A stretch of 49,146 nucleotides of DNA. Source: an uncultured Pseudomonadota bacterium (GTDB lineage: Bacteria > Pseudomonadota > Gammaproteobacteria > Enterobacterales > Succinivibrionaceae). The position numbers were made by a program, and so were the translations under genes. The DNA is taken from assembly GCA_900315145.1 (NCBI GenBank), contig OMYE01000005.1, forward strand, positions 1-49,146, read 5' to 3'. This document shows, piece by piece, positions 38,056 to 45,900 of the stretch. Under the pieces are notes generated by a model. It saw nothing but the letters and a program-made list of their open reading frames with translations. It was not told where the DNA came from and made no database searches. Positions within the stretch are counted from its first letter, which is position 1, and each line of letters opens with the position of its first letter.

Positions 38056-39777
38056 ATGGTAAACTGTAAGCATTTTAAATTATCTACAGTCTTTTATACA
38101 CTTTTATTTTTATCTGTTTTAAACGGATGTTCTATTCTTTCAGGTCATGATTCCTCATTAAAGCCACAGCCTTTTACAGCTCTCGAACATGAGTCATCAT
38201 GGTATGAAGATCAGTTGAAAGCTGCAGATCCTGAATATAACTTTGACTGGCAGATCCTTCTTGCCAGAGCTTATTCTAATGAAGGAAACTTCCGTGCCGC
38301 AAACGAAGTGATTGAACAGATGCGCCACAACTTTATGACACCTCTGCAGGGAAACATCACTGACATTATCGAGGCTCAAATCAAATCCAAGTCAGGTAAC
38401 TATAAAGCCGCACAGAGATTACTGGATCAAGTTAACACCATGACTCTGCCTGGAGATGTCGCCAGCTATTACTATGCCCTTTCAGGTAGAGTAAATGAAG
38501 CAAACGGCAACTACCTTAAAGCCGGTGAAAGCTATCTGATGCTAGCTGACACCCTCAGTGCGGAAAACAAGCAGAACGCCTATGATCGCGCTGAAAAAGC
38601 GTTGCAGAAGGCTCCTTCAAAAGAACTGGTTAATGGATTCAGAAATGCTGAAGATGAAACCATTAAAGGTTTTATGGAATATGCTCTCATCGGTAAGAGT
38701 ACCAGCAGACAGACAAAAAACAGACTGATGAATGAGTTTGAAAAAAAATATCCTAATCACCCAATTATCAGTCGCAATTCCACTCCAGCTCCGGATCCTG
38801 AAAAATTTGATGCTGTCACCAACAACATCGGAAACGGTGATGTCATTGCAGTATTCCTTCCTTTAACCGGACCTTATGCCAAAATCATCGGCAACCCTAT
38901 TAAAATGGGGATAATCAATTCGTACCGTGACAGAGGCGTAAGTGTAAATCTAAAATTTTATGATACATCCAGCAATTCAATTTCTTCTCTATACAGTGAA
39001 GCCAACGCTGATAAAGCAAAAATCATTATCGGCCCTGTTATAAAGGAGGAAGTGTCAGATCTGTTAAGACTCAATCCTTCAGTTCCGGTTATTGCTCTTA
39101 ATCAGACAAACGTACAGCCTAATTCAAACAATGTATACTTCCTTACCCTTGCCCCGGAAAATGACATGTACAATGCTGTTCTGGAAATGAGTAACGATAA
39201 TATACAGAATCCGATGATTGTAGCTCCAAGAAATGAAAAAGGAGACAGGATCGCCAACTCCTTCAATGAATTCTGGACTCAGGCTAAGCACAGCGGTATC
39301 AGTCTCTGCTACTACAATGATATGAATTCCATTGAAAACGACGTTAAAGGATGTCTTAACGGATATAAAACCTTCGACGCTATATATATATACGGCACTC
39401 CTTTGGAGACATCCAAAATACGTGACAGTGCCAGAGCATATATCGGAGACAGTTCTACCTATTATGCAGGTGCAAAAAGTAACGATGGTCTCACTCAATC
39501 CGCGATTGCTCAGAGTCTTTACGGCATAAAGCTTGGCGACCAGCCATGGATGATTAAAGACAGCAACGCCAAGAAAAAAATTCAGGAACTTCTTCCTAAG
39601 GCAAAGGGTGATACATTAAGAAGTTTCGCCATCGGCTATGATGCCCTTAATCTTGCTCTACATCTCAAGGATCTCTCTGCAAACGAAGATCAAAAAATCA
39701 GAGGATTAAGTGGAGACATCTCCATCAGTAACGGTTCACTGAAACGCATCATTACTTGGATCAAAGTAGGTAACTAA
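38056..39777 (+). CDS. lpoA: LpoA, outer-membrane lipoprotein activator of PBP1A
   Basis: LpoA spans the periplasm from the outer membrane and activates the bifunctional synthase PBP1A. The 573-residue protein starts with a lipoprotein signal peptide ending in LNGC (lipidated Cys25). The N-terminal half is helical with TPR-like repeats (YKAAQRLLDQV, YLKAGESYLMLAD), and the C-terminal half is a periplasmic-binding-protein fold (VIAVFLPLTGPYAKIIGNPIKMGI). It is shorter than E. coli LpoA (678). Divergent from rsmI and coupled by a one-base overlap to the next gene, it keeps the standard context, although yraN is absent. Confidence 0.92.
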   Translation: MVNCKHFKLSTVFYTLLFLSVLNGCSILSGHDSSLKPQPFTALEHESSWYEDQLKAADPEYNFDWQILLARAYSNEGNFRAANEVIEQMRHNFMTPLQGNITDIIEAQIKSKSGNYKAAQRLLDQVNTMTLPGDVASYYYALSGRVNEANGNYLKAGESYLMLADTLSAENKQNAYDRAEKALQKAPSKELVNGFRNAEDETIKGFMEYALIGKSTSRQTKNRLMNEFEKKYPNHPIISRNSTPAPDPEKFDAVTNNIGNGDVIAVFLPLTGPYAKIIGNPIKMGIINSYRDRGVSVNLKFYDTSSNSISSLYSEANADKAKIIIGPVIKEEVSDLLRLNPSVPVIALNQTNVQPNSNNVYFLTLAPENDMYNAVLEMSNDNIQNPMIVAPRNEKGDRIANSFNEFWTQAKHSGISLCYYNDMNSIENDVKGCLNGYKTFDAIYIYGTPLETSKIRDSARAYIGDSSTYYAGAKSNDGLTQSAIAQSLYGIKLGDQPWMIKDSNAKKKIQELLPKAKGDTLRSFAIGYDALNLALHLKDLSANEDQKIRGLSGDISISNGSLKRIITWIKVGN

Positions 39778-40382
39778 TGATGACTGATAATATTCAGCAG
39801 TATATCGAAAACACCATAAGCAGTTGTTTGGACAATACCATCACCGCCGTTTCAAGCATTCCTCAGGAGGCATTGGACGGCGTTGAAACAGCAACAGCCA
39901 TAATGAGTCTGAGCCTTCCTGACAATAAAGTAATCTGTCTGGGAAGTCCGCTTTGCCATCCGTTATGCTCACTATTTACACAGGTACTTAACGGAAACCA
40001 TATGTATCTGACTCAAAAAATCAATGCCTATACTCTGAATAATGATGCTCAACAAATGAGCCATCTGTATCCAAATCTTGGTATTGATGAAAGTCTAAAG
40101 GTTCAGTTTGAAAGCATTGCAAGAATCAATGATACTTTGTTACTTATTTCAGACAATCCAAACGACAGTCTGAATTTCAGCGGCATCATCAATTCAACTC
40201 ATGAATACGATATTCCACTGATTGCTATATATCACCACCACGATACAGTATTGAAGGATATGCTGAGTGACAATGATATCCAAATCATCCTTAATACTCA
40301 GAACAGTGCCAATTTCACTGAGGTGGTTTTAGCAATTCTTAATATCTTCAATGAATTCTTGAATGATGTTAACAGAACTTGA
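39777..40382 (+). CDS. Divergent DiaA-like SIS-domain protein
   Basis: DiaA binds DnaA and promotes timely initiation at oriC in E. coli. This 201-residue protein has the right length, the right place (after lpoA), and the helical start plus alternating alpha/beta layout of a SIS domain (KVICLGSPL, DTLLLISDNPNDSLNFSGIINSTHEYDIPLIAIY, DIQIILNT). The phospho-sugar loop that reads GNGTSAANAQHF in E. coli DiaA is here GSPLCHPLCSLF (56-67), so sugar binding is unlikely, and overall similarity is weak. It starts inside the lpoA stop codon (TAATG). DiaA by position and fold is likely; function is inferred. Confidence 0.7.
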   Translation: MMTDNIQQYIENTISSCLDNTITAVSSIPQEALDGVETATAIMSLSLPDNKVICLGSPLCHPLCSLFTQVLNGNHMYLTQKINAYTLNNDAQQMSHLYPNLGIDESLKVQFESIARINDTLLLISDNPNDSLNFSGIINSTHEYDIPLIAIYHHHDTVLKDMLSDNDIQIILNTQNSANFTEVVLAILNIFNEFLNDVNRT

Positions 40383-40420
40383 TATTGATACATTTTATTC
40401 TGTTAAAACTTTACTTTGTA

Positions 40421-40455
40421 AAAAGGGAAACTACAGTGTTTGCAGTTTCCTTTTC
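40421..40455 (+). terminator. Terminator of lpoA-diaA-like
   Basis: GGAAACT/AGTTTCC (40426-40432 with 40444-40450), with additional pairs past one mismatch, is followed by TTTT. Confidence 0.75.
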
Positions 40456-40523
40456 ATACCAGAACCGCACAATCCTTCTTCCCTACCAATCTTTGAACTT
40501 TTTTGTATAACTATGGGAACAGT

Positions 40524-40554
40524 AAGTAATCCTCAGTCTAGCTAAGGATTACTT
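40524..40554. repeat. Hairpin downstream of the transposase gene
   Basis: A perfect 10-bp inverted repeat AAGTAATCCT/AGGATTACTT encloses 11 bases, just past the transposase stop. It lacks a U run and may be part of the IS end structure or a weak terminator. Confidence 0.6.
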
Positions 40555-40565
40555 TATATGTATGG

Positions 40566-42380
40566 TTAATCCATACTTTCCTCTGCAGCAGCATCTTCCT
40601 CATACTCTATATTCATTTCAGGTTCAGGGAATGGAATTTCTAATCCCTTAAGCAGTTCCTTCTTTTTTCCTACTATTTCTGAAAAGTATCCACCATACGA
40701 GAATACTGTTTGAGTGATATTTGACAGGGATGACAGCATCTTTGGTACAGAGTCAAAAGGCAGTTTGATACCTTTAGCTTCTGCAGAATGAATACGATGT
40801 CTTAACATGCAGAGAATACTACAGGACAGGAAATGCACAAATATCTTTCCTGTGAGTGTTTTAGAAGAAGATATGTGTAATCTTCTTGCTCCGGTGAAAT
40901 CCTTTAGTTTTCTAAAACTTTCCTCGACCTCATTTCGCTCTGTATAGGCTCGTGAAGCCTCAACAGGATCACTAATTAAATCCGATAATAGAATCCTTAT
41001 GCCCTTGCACATCATATACTCAAATTTTTTGGTACTGTTGATGACTTTTCTTCCGGTTGAATCCTCCGTAACATAAGTTGAAAGGAAGTCCTCCTCATCC
41101 TTAGTTAGTGGGTCAATACCTGCCTTCTGCCTGTCTAGAAGCTCTGCTATTCTTGCACGGAATTTATCCTCAGCCTCATTCCTGATTTCATGATCAAGAT
41201 AGATATGAATAAACATCCTGCCTTTCTCGTGTTTACATCTTACGGTATCTTTGTTGTAGTTACCTGGATAACTCCAGTAAACCTCTTCTGTCATGATGTT
41301 CTGACTAAGTTTCCGGTTGTAGCTGCAGTCATCCAGCAGATAGGATAGATTCTTTGCAATCAAGTTCTTGCAGATGCTGAAGTTAAGCTTCATATTGAGA
41401 ATGAAGCTTTGATTGTCCTGATAGAGCTTGTGTATATTTTTGACAGAGCCGTAGCCTCTGTCAGCAACCAGAATAGCTCTTCGATTTAACCCCATCCTTG
41501 CATATTCCTTCAGCAGATGGATAAACGTAGAAACGTCAGGTGTTGAGCCTGCATAGTACCTGTAGTACAGCGGACATCCTGTACTCTGATTTACAAGCAT
41601 TACCACGTTTATCTGTTTAAGCTGATCGCCGTCTTTTTTGTGTCCCCATTCAGCAAAATCAAGGTCGTCAGAACAGGTTGAAATAGAAGTTGAGTCAAGT
41701 GCATAATAAACGCTTTCCTTTGACTTATCCTCTTCTTCAATACAGCACTCATTTAGCTTTCTCAGAAAACTATCAATTTTATCCTCATCAATGTGCTGTA
41801 AAAATCTGGTAATACTGCTAATACCCATTGGTCTGTGAAAAGGCAGTCTGGTACAGGAAGCAAAGTCCTCGTACAGGTACATTCCTTTATCAGGCTCTAT
41901 TGTTTTGAAATAAGCTAGAGACAGAAGCTTCTTAGCTCCGTAATATTTGTCAAAAACTCTGGCAAGTGCTTTTGACAGAGGTGTTGATGCAATTACTTGA
42001 TCAAGCAACCAGGTTGCTCCTGCATGAAGAACCTTTAGAGAGGTAGCCCTCCTTATGAACAAAGAGTTTTCATCCATATCGTCATTCTGAGAAAATTCCA
42101 GCTTATAGCGAGTAAGATTACCTTTTGATTTTAGCTTATCCACTACTCTGTCTGTCTTTAAGTTCTTGAGGATTGGATACTGATTTATAAAATCCTCAGT
42201 CCATTCGATAGTACCTGTTAGTTCCCCGCCAATAATCTTACCTACTGTACGGGTCTTCCCTTTGACTCTGACAGATATATGTTTTTCAGAATCCCATACA
42301 TTCTCATACGAGCAGACATAAGTATATTTACCATTTCTGTTAAAAAGCAATGGAGGAAGTTCGGGAGCATCAACAACCAT
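40566..42380 (-). CDS. IS4/IS1634-type DDE transposase
   Basis: The 604-residue protein has the architecture of the long IS1634-like branch of IS4-superfamily transposases. The catalytic residues are visible: first D in YALDSTSIS, second D in LVADRGYGS, and the E in the YTERNEVEESFRKLKD block (the Y-(2)-R-(3)-E-(6)-K type signature). The frame is intact from ATG to stop, with a short acidic C-terminus (EYEEDAAAEESMD). AGGTG lies upstream of the ATG. The element is probably recent or functional because nothing is degraded. Exact family needs a database comparison. Confidence 0.85.
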   Translation of the reverse strand: MVVDAPELPPLLFNRNGKYTYVCSYENVWDSEKHISVRVKGKTRTVGKIIGGELTGTIEWTEDFINQYPILKNLKTDRVVDKLKSKGNLTRYKLEFSQNDDMDENSLFIRRATSLKVLHAGATWLLDQVIASTPLSKALARVFDKYYGAKKLLSLAYFKTIEPDKGMYLYEDFASCTRLPFHRPMGISSITRFLQHIDEDKIDSFLRKLNECCIEEEDKSKESVYYALDSTSISTCSDDLDFAEWGHKKDGDQLKQINVVMLVNQSTGCPLYYRYYAGSTPDVSTFIHLLKEYARMGLNRRAILVADRGYGSVKNIHKLYQDNQSFILNMKLNFSICKNLIAKNLSYLLDDCSYNRKLSQNIMTEEVYWSYPGNYNKDTVRCKHEKGRMFIHIYLDHEIRNEAEDKFRARIAELLDRQKAGIDPLTKDEEDFLSTYVTEDSTGRKVINSTKKFEYMMCKGIRILLSDLISDPVEASRAYTERNEVEESFRKLKDFTGARRLHISSSKTLTGKIFVHFLSCSILCMLRHRIHSAEAKGIKLPFDSVPKMLSSLSNITQTVFSYGGYFSEIVGKKKELLKGLEIPFPEPEMNIEYEEDAAAEESMD

Positions 42381-42426
42381 AATTACACCTGTATAGTTAT
42401 ATAATAATATGTAACTAGGATAACAT

Positions 42427-42464
42427 AAAAAATAAAAGAAGTCTCTTATTTTTCAAGACTTCTT
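42427..42464 (-). terminator. Terminator upstream of the transposase gene
   Basis: A 9-bp stem AAGAAGTCT/AGACTTCTT (42436-42444 with 42456-42464) is followed on the minus strand by a U-rich run. It points towards the transposase gene and would stop read-through from sspB. Confidence 0.65.
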
Positions 42465-42565
42465 ATTAAATTATTTTCTTAATGTAACTAGATCATCAAA
42501 GAATTGGGGCTCTGCAACCAATAAAATTGCGTAGAATAAATATCTTGTAAAAGCTTCCATAAAAT

Positions 42566-42596
42566 AAAAAAAACCGCAGATTTCTTCGAGGTTTTC
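42566..42596 (-). terminator. Probable terminator of sspB
   Basis: An AAACC/GGTTT stem base (42571-42575 with 42590-42594) with imperfect inner pairing is followed on the minus strand by eight U residues. Confidence 0.5.
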
Positions 42597-42615
42597 CGAT
42601 ATATATACAATTTAA

Positions 42616-43110
42616 TTACTCAACTATTTCCAATGTAGGTTTCTTGTGTTCTTTTGCGCTACTGTCAATTTTCTTTCTTTCATCTTCAGTCATATGGTCT
42701 CCTGATGAAACCTCCTCCACAGCAGAAAGATGGGTCTTTGACGAACCGCTATCACAATTCTCATAATAATCATCATAAGCCGCTTCAGGAAACAGATACA
42801 TGCCCAGCTTTGGGTCTTCACGCGGATAAATAGATGAAACAGCAATCATAGGGACATAAACAGAATGAGGAACCCCACCAAATCTAGCATCAAACGACAA
42901 CCCCTGATTATCAATTTTTAAATTCAACACTGCCCGAGGTGAAATATTCAAGATAATCATACCATTCTGTGCATACTGCAATGGTAAATCAACTAAAGGA
43001 TAATTTACATTAACAGCTATCTGAGGTGTCAGCATGTTATCCAGCATCCAATCATACATAGCTCGCACTATGTACGGCCTGTACGGAGGTACTTTTATAC
43101 CATCAGCCAT
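42616..43110 (-). CDS. sspB: SspB, ClpXP adaptor for ssrA-tagged proteins
   Basis: SspB delivers ssrA-tagged polypeptides and the cleaved anti-sigma factor RseA to ClpXP. The substrate-binding domain is conserved (YRPYIVRAMYDWMLDN, NISPRAVLNL, DARFGGVPHSVYVPM, YPREDPKLGMYLFPE). A flexible acidic linker then leads to the C-terminal ClpX-binding peptide PTLEIVE (E. coli RPALRVVK). I start at the ATG at 43110, with AGGAG six bases upstream; 15 extra codons in the longer frame are not conserved. Length is 164 residues. It follows rplM-rpsI, but its usual partner sspA is missing. Confidence 0.94.
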   Translation of the reverse strand: MADGIKVPPYRPYIVRAMYDWMLDNMLTPQIAVNVNYPLVDLPLQYAQNGMIILNISPRAVLNLKIDNQGLSFDARFGGVPHSVYVPMIAVSSIYPREDPKLGMYLFPEAAYDDYYENCDSGSSKTHLSAVEEVSSGDHMTEDERKKIDSSAKEHKKPTLEIVE

Positions 43111-43482
43111 AAAATCTCCTACATTTACTATTATGTAGAATATAATATCATACAAAATAAGAATAAAAGCTATAATATACTAGATTATATTTAAAAAATG
43201 CGTAACTACACTACATTAATACTCTTTTAAAGTTCTATAGCCCTTAAAACATCGATAATACAAAGGTACCGATATCTTTCAGCATTTCAATATATCTATG
43301 AAAATTCAATAATTACAGCACATATTTTTTCTTTACTATTCCTAAAAATCCACAATAGAATAATAAAAGAAACCTTAACTGTCAATAAACACGCCATGTT
43401 ATAAACAAAACAATATTGTTATTATCATCCGTCAGCGACTGTGAATAACATACGCATTTATTGGCCATATTATATCTAAACT
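43111..43482 (-). other. Gap between rpsI and sspB where sspA is expected
   Basis: In E. coli and many relatives sspA lies between rpsI and sspB. Here the interval is AT-rich, full of stops in all frames and shows no recognisable remnant of SspA. It must contain a separate sspB promoter, since rpsI ends in its own terminator. Confidence 0.5.
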
Positions 43483-43509
43483 AAAAAACCCCAGAAAATC
43501 CGGGGTTTT
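43483..43509 (-). terminator. Terminator of rplM-rpsI
   Basis: A perfect AAAACCCC/GGGGTTTT stem (43485-43492 with 43502-43509) is followed on the minus strand by a U run. Confidence 0.88.
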
Positions 43510-43532
43510 ATTATAAAACAACGTACTAAAGA

Positions 43533-43925
43533 TTAACGCTTTGAGTACTGAGGACGCTTACGAGCCTTATGTAAACCAACCTTCTTACGTTCAACGCGAC
43601 GAGCATCACGAGTAACGTAACCAGCTTGACGAAGTGCTGAACGGAATGATTCATCATATTCAATAAGAGCACGGGTGATACCGTGACGAACAGCACCAGC
43701 CTGACCTGAATTACCGCCACCAGCAACGGTAACGTAAAGATCAAGACTATCCTTAAGATTTAACAACTCGAGTGGCTGACAAACAACCATGCGTGAAGTA
43801 GGACGGGTGAAATACTGTTCAAGCGGCTTCTGGTTGATAACGATCTTACCAGTACCCTTCTTGATGAATACACGTGCAGTAGAGCTCTTGCGGCGGCCTG
43901 TACCGTAATATTGATTTTCTGCCAT
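43533..43925 (-). CDS. rpsI: 30S ribosomal protein S9
   Basis: S9 lies in the 30S head; its C-terminal arginine contacts the P-site tRNA anticodon loop. The 130-residue protein has [35 protein letters not shown] and ends KRPQYSKR, with the required terminal lysine-arginine. It lies 11 bases after rplM with an AAGGA site. Confidence 0.98.
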   Translation of the reverse strand: MAENQYYGTGRRKSSTARVFIKKGTGKIVINQKPLEQYFTRPTSRMVVCQPLELLNLKDSLDLYVTVAGGGNSGQAGAVRHGITRALIEYDESFRSALRQAGYVTRDARRVERKKVGLHKARKRPQYSKR

Positions 43926-43936
43926 TTATCTATTCC

Positions 43937-44365
43937 TTAAATGTCTAAAACCTGAGGTTTCTGGGCTGCGTGATCATGAGAAGCACCAGCATAAACCTTT
44001 AACTTACGGAACATTGCACGACCCAAAGGTCCCTTTGGTAACATGCCACGAACAGCTGATTCAATTACCATTTCAGGCTTTGACTGAATGAGCTTATCAA
44101 AAGTGACAGATTTAATACCACCTGGGAAACCAGTGTGAGCATAGTAAACCTTATCAGTGGTCTTATTACCAGTTACTACAACCTTAGAAGCATTGATAAC
44201 GATGATGTAATCACCTGTATCAGCTGAAGGAGTATATTCAGGCTTGTGCTTGCCTCTTAAACGTGAGGCGATCTCAGTAGCAAGACGACCTAAAGTCTTG
44301 CCTTCTGCATCAACTACATACCAGTCACGCTTAATTGTGTCTGGCTTAGCTACGAAAGTTTTCAT
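43937..44365 (-). CDS. rplM: 50S ribosomal protein L13
   Basis: L13 is an early-assembling 50S protein and, in E. coli, represses its own rplM-rpsI mRNA. The 142-residue length equals that of E. coli, and the blocks [44 protein letters not shown] and [10 protein letters not shown] are conserved. It heads the rplM-rpsI operon after a structured leader. Confidence 0.98.
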   Translation of the reverse strand: MKTFVAKPDTIKRDWYVVDAEGKTLGRLATEIASRLRGKHKPEYTPSADTGDYIIVINASKVVVTGNKTTDKVYYAHTGFPGGIKSVTFDKLIQSKPEMVIESAVRGMLPKGPLGRAMFRKLKVYAGASHDHAAQKPQVLDI

Positions 44366-44511
44366 TGATATAACCCAACTTAAAAAAAGTTAAACCTTGA
44401 TATGACTTCTCATATCCAATTATTATCGATATCTTCACCCCCTTCGAGATAAAGACACTCGAATACGATAACAGGTCTTCCCTGCTTCGCTATGTGGGCG
44501 TGCAAATAATA
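44366..44511 (-). promoter_or_regulatory. rplM leader with stem-loops, candidate L13 autoregulatory site
   Basis: On the minus strand a TATTAT (complement of 44506-44511) is a possible -10 element, giving a leader of about 130 bases. It contains TTCGAG/CTCGAA (44443-44448 with 44458-44463), GATATGA/TCATATC with a four-base loop (44399-44405 with 44410-44416) and a small AACTT/AAGTT hairpin near the start codon. L13 autorepression is established in E. coli; that this leader does the same is inferred. Confidence 0.5.
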
Positions 44512-44975
44512 CACTAAATTTCCTAAAAATGCACATATTTTTTGGCGAATTTCATTATTAATTTTCTCACATCTGATCTTATTGTTCAGAACATAATTAA
44601 TGCATTGAATTATACGTATTGATGAGAATTGAAACAAACTGATTTCTCACCGAAATATAACAACTGATATTGAAAATCAAGAAGCAGAAAAACGTACTTA
44701 TCGATTAGACAGAGCGTCATAATCCCGTTAATTTAACGACGGCTAAAACCTGTTCAGTGAGTTCGGACTATAAAGTTCTCAAGTGATTTTGTGCAATGAA
44801 ACAAGTACCAGTAAATTGTCATTGCATTTCATTTAATATTTAACTTATTATATGCATAGTATCATGGATTATCCTTAATCAAAAACCATGTGATCACCGG
44901 AATTCTAATCATTACCAGTATTCAACCGGATAATTCCCAATATTACCTTATTACTTGAACACAGGAGTCTTTTTT
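44512..44975. other. Intergenic region between rplM and zapG
   Basis: It holds the rest of the divergent rplM and zapG promoters. In E. coli zapE lies near this place; no zapE or fragment of it is seen. No RNA gene is recognisable. Confidence 0.45.
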
Positions 44976-45413
44976 ATGTCCATGGAAGAAACAATACCTC
45001 TACTTTCAGGAATTGCGGGACTAATTATTGGCTTTTTAATCAGACATTTTTTAATACGTGACGCCTCCAAAAGAGATTTGCAGGATGAACTCACCAAAAT
45101 CAAAAGAGAAATGGCAAATCAAAGGGGAATTATAACTGATTTCATACAGAATTCAGGAACCCTCTTTGATCAGCTTGAAGCAAGTTACTCCAACTATGCA
45201 AAATTCATGAATGAACAGTCCAAAAAAATTATTCCACAATTTGGCAACATGTACGAATCCTCAAAACATGAAGTATATAAATTCAACAGAGAGGAAAATG
45301 ACCTGAATAATGATAAAAACATCCCTTCAGGTAAAAAAAACGTCATCATGGAAGCAGAAATTATTTCAGAGTCAACTGAGTCATCAGAAGAAAAATCCAA
45401 TACGAGCAAATAA
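44976..45413 (+). CDS. zapG: ZapG (YhcB, DUF1043) inner-membrane division protein
   Basis: ZapG/YhcB is a small membrane-anchored coiled-coil protein linked to cell division and envelope growth in E. coli. This 145-residue product has one N-terminal membrane helix (about 8-27, LLSGIAGLIIGFLIRHFL), then a heptad-rich segment (DLQDELTKIKREMANQRGIITDF) and an acidic, serine-rich tail. The family layout and the position next to rplM and degQ support the call more than sequence identity does. The ATG at 44976 has AGGAG seven to eight bases upstream. Confidence 0.82.
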   Translation: MSMEETIPLLSGIAGLIIGFLIRHFLIRDASKRDLQDELTKIKREMANQRGIITDFIQNSGTLFDQLEASYSNYAKFMNEQSKKIIPQFGNMYESSKHEVYKFNREENDLNNDKNIPSGKKNVIMEAEIISESTESSEEKSNTSK

Positions 45414-45436
45414 TCTCTCACTGAAGCAAAGATTCG

Positions 45437-45466
45437 GGGATGCCCTAGTTAAAGGCATCCCTTTTT
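45437..45466 (+). terminator. Terminator of zapG
   Basis: A perfect 8-bp stem GGGATGCC/GGCATCCC (45437-45444 with 45454-45461) is followed by TTTTT. Confidence 0.92.
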
Positions 45467-45796
45467 AATAATAATCCCACATTCTATATTTTTTAACTCA
45501 AACCGCACATAACCTGACGTTCATCATGCGTTCCTCAGACTCTCTTTAAGTTCACTAATACAGACCTTATTTATAGAATATGGAGGTGTGTAATCAGAGA
45601 AATTGTTCATACTGCTGTTCAATCAAAAAATTTTTTAATATGCAACAATTTCATCAATGACTGAACTTTAACAGTATGACGGTTTGCAATGTAATTAATC
45701 TTAACGTTGATTATACAAATATCTGTTTTATCAAATAAAACAGATAACCTTAAAAACCGTAATTTAAAAAACAAATAACCAAAACACCACATTATT
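45467..45796. other. Intergenic region upstream of degQ
   Basis: AT-rich, no gene or RNA recognised. The regulatory signals of degQ lie at its right end and are annotated separately. Confidence 0.4.
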
Positions 45797-45843
45797 GTTA
45801 CAAATTGTTACTAAATGAACTTTTAAAATTGTCATAAGTCATA
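45797..45843 (+). promoter_or_regulatory. Sigma-E-like promoter and GTTAC direct repeat of degQ
   Basis: TGAACTT (45816-45822), a 16-base spacer and TCATA (45839-45843) fit the sigma-E pattern GGAACTT-N16-TCNNA. Four bases upstream GTTAC-N5-GTTAC (45797-45811) has the spacing of a CpxR site on the opposite strand (GTAAC twice, consensus GTAAA). Sigma-E and Cpx jointly control degP in E. coli, so the layout makes sense, but both assignments are inferred. Confidence 0.5.
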
Positions 45844-45900
45844 TTTATATGAACACTAAAATAATAAATGTCTCAGTTCATTTTTGGAGAAATAATACAA

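Larger units (their letters stand above)
40486..42507 (-). mobile_element. Insertion sequence carrying a DDE transposase; ends uncertain
   Basis: One transposase gene stands between the terminators of two convergent host units (diaA-like and sspB), as expected for a neutral insertion. Candidate inverted ends are CCAATCTTTGA at 40486-40496 and TCAAAGAATTGG at 42496-42507 (one base indel). A competing pair is TATAACTAT at 40506-40514 and ATAGTTATA at 42393-42401. I could not find a convincing target duplication for either, so the borders are provisional. Confidence 0.4.
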
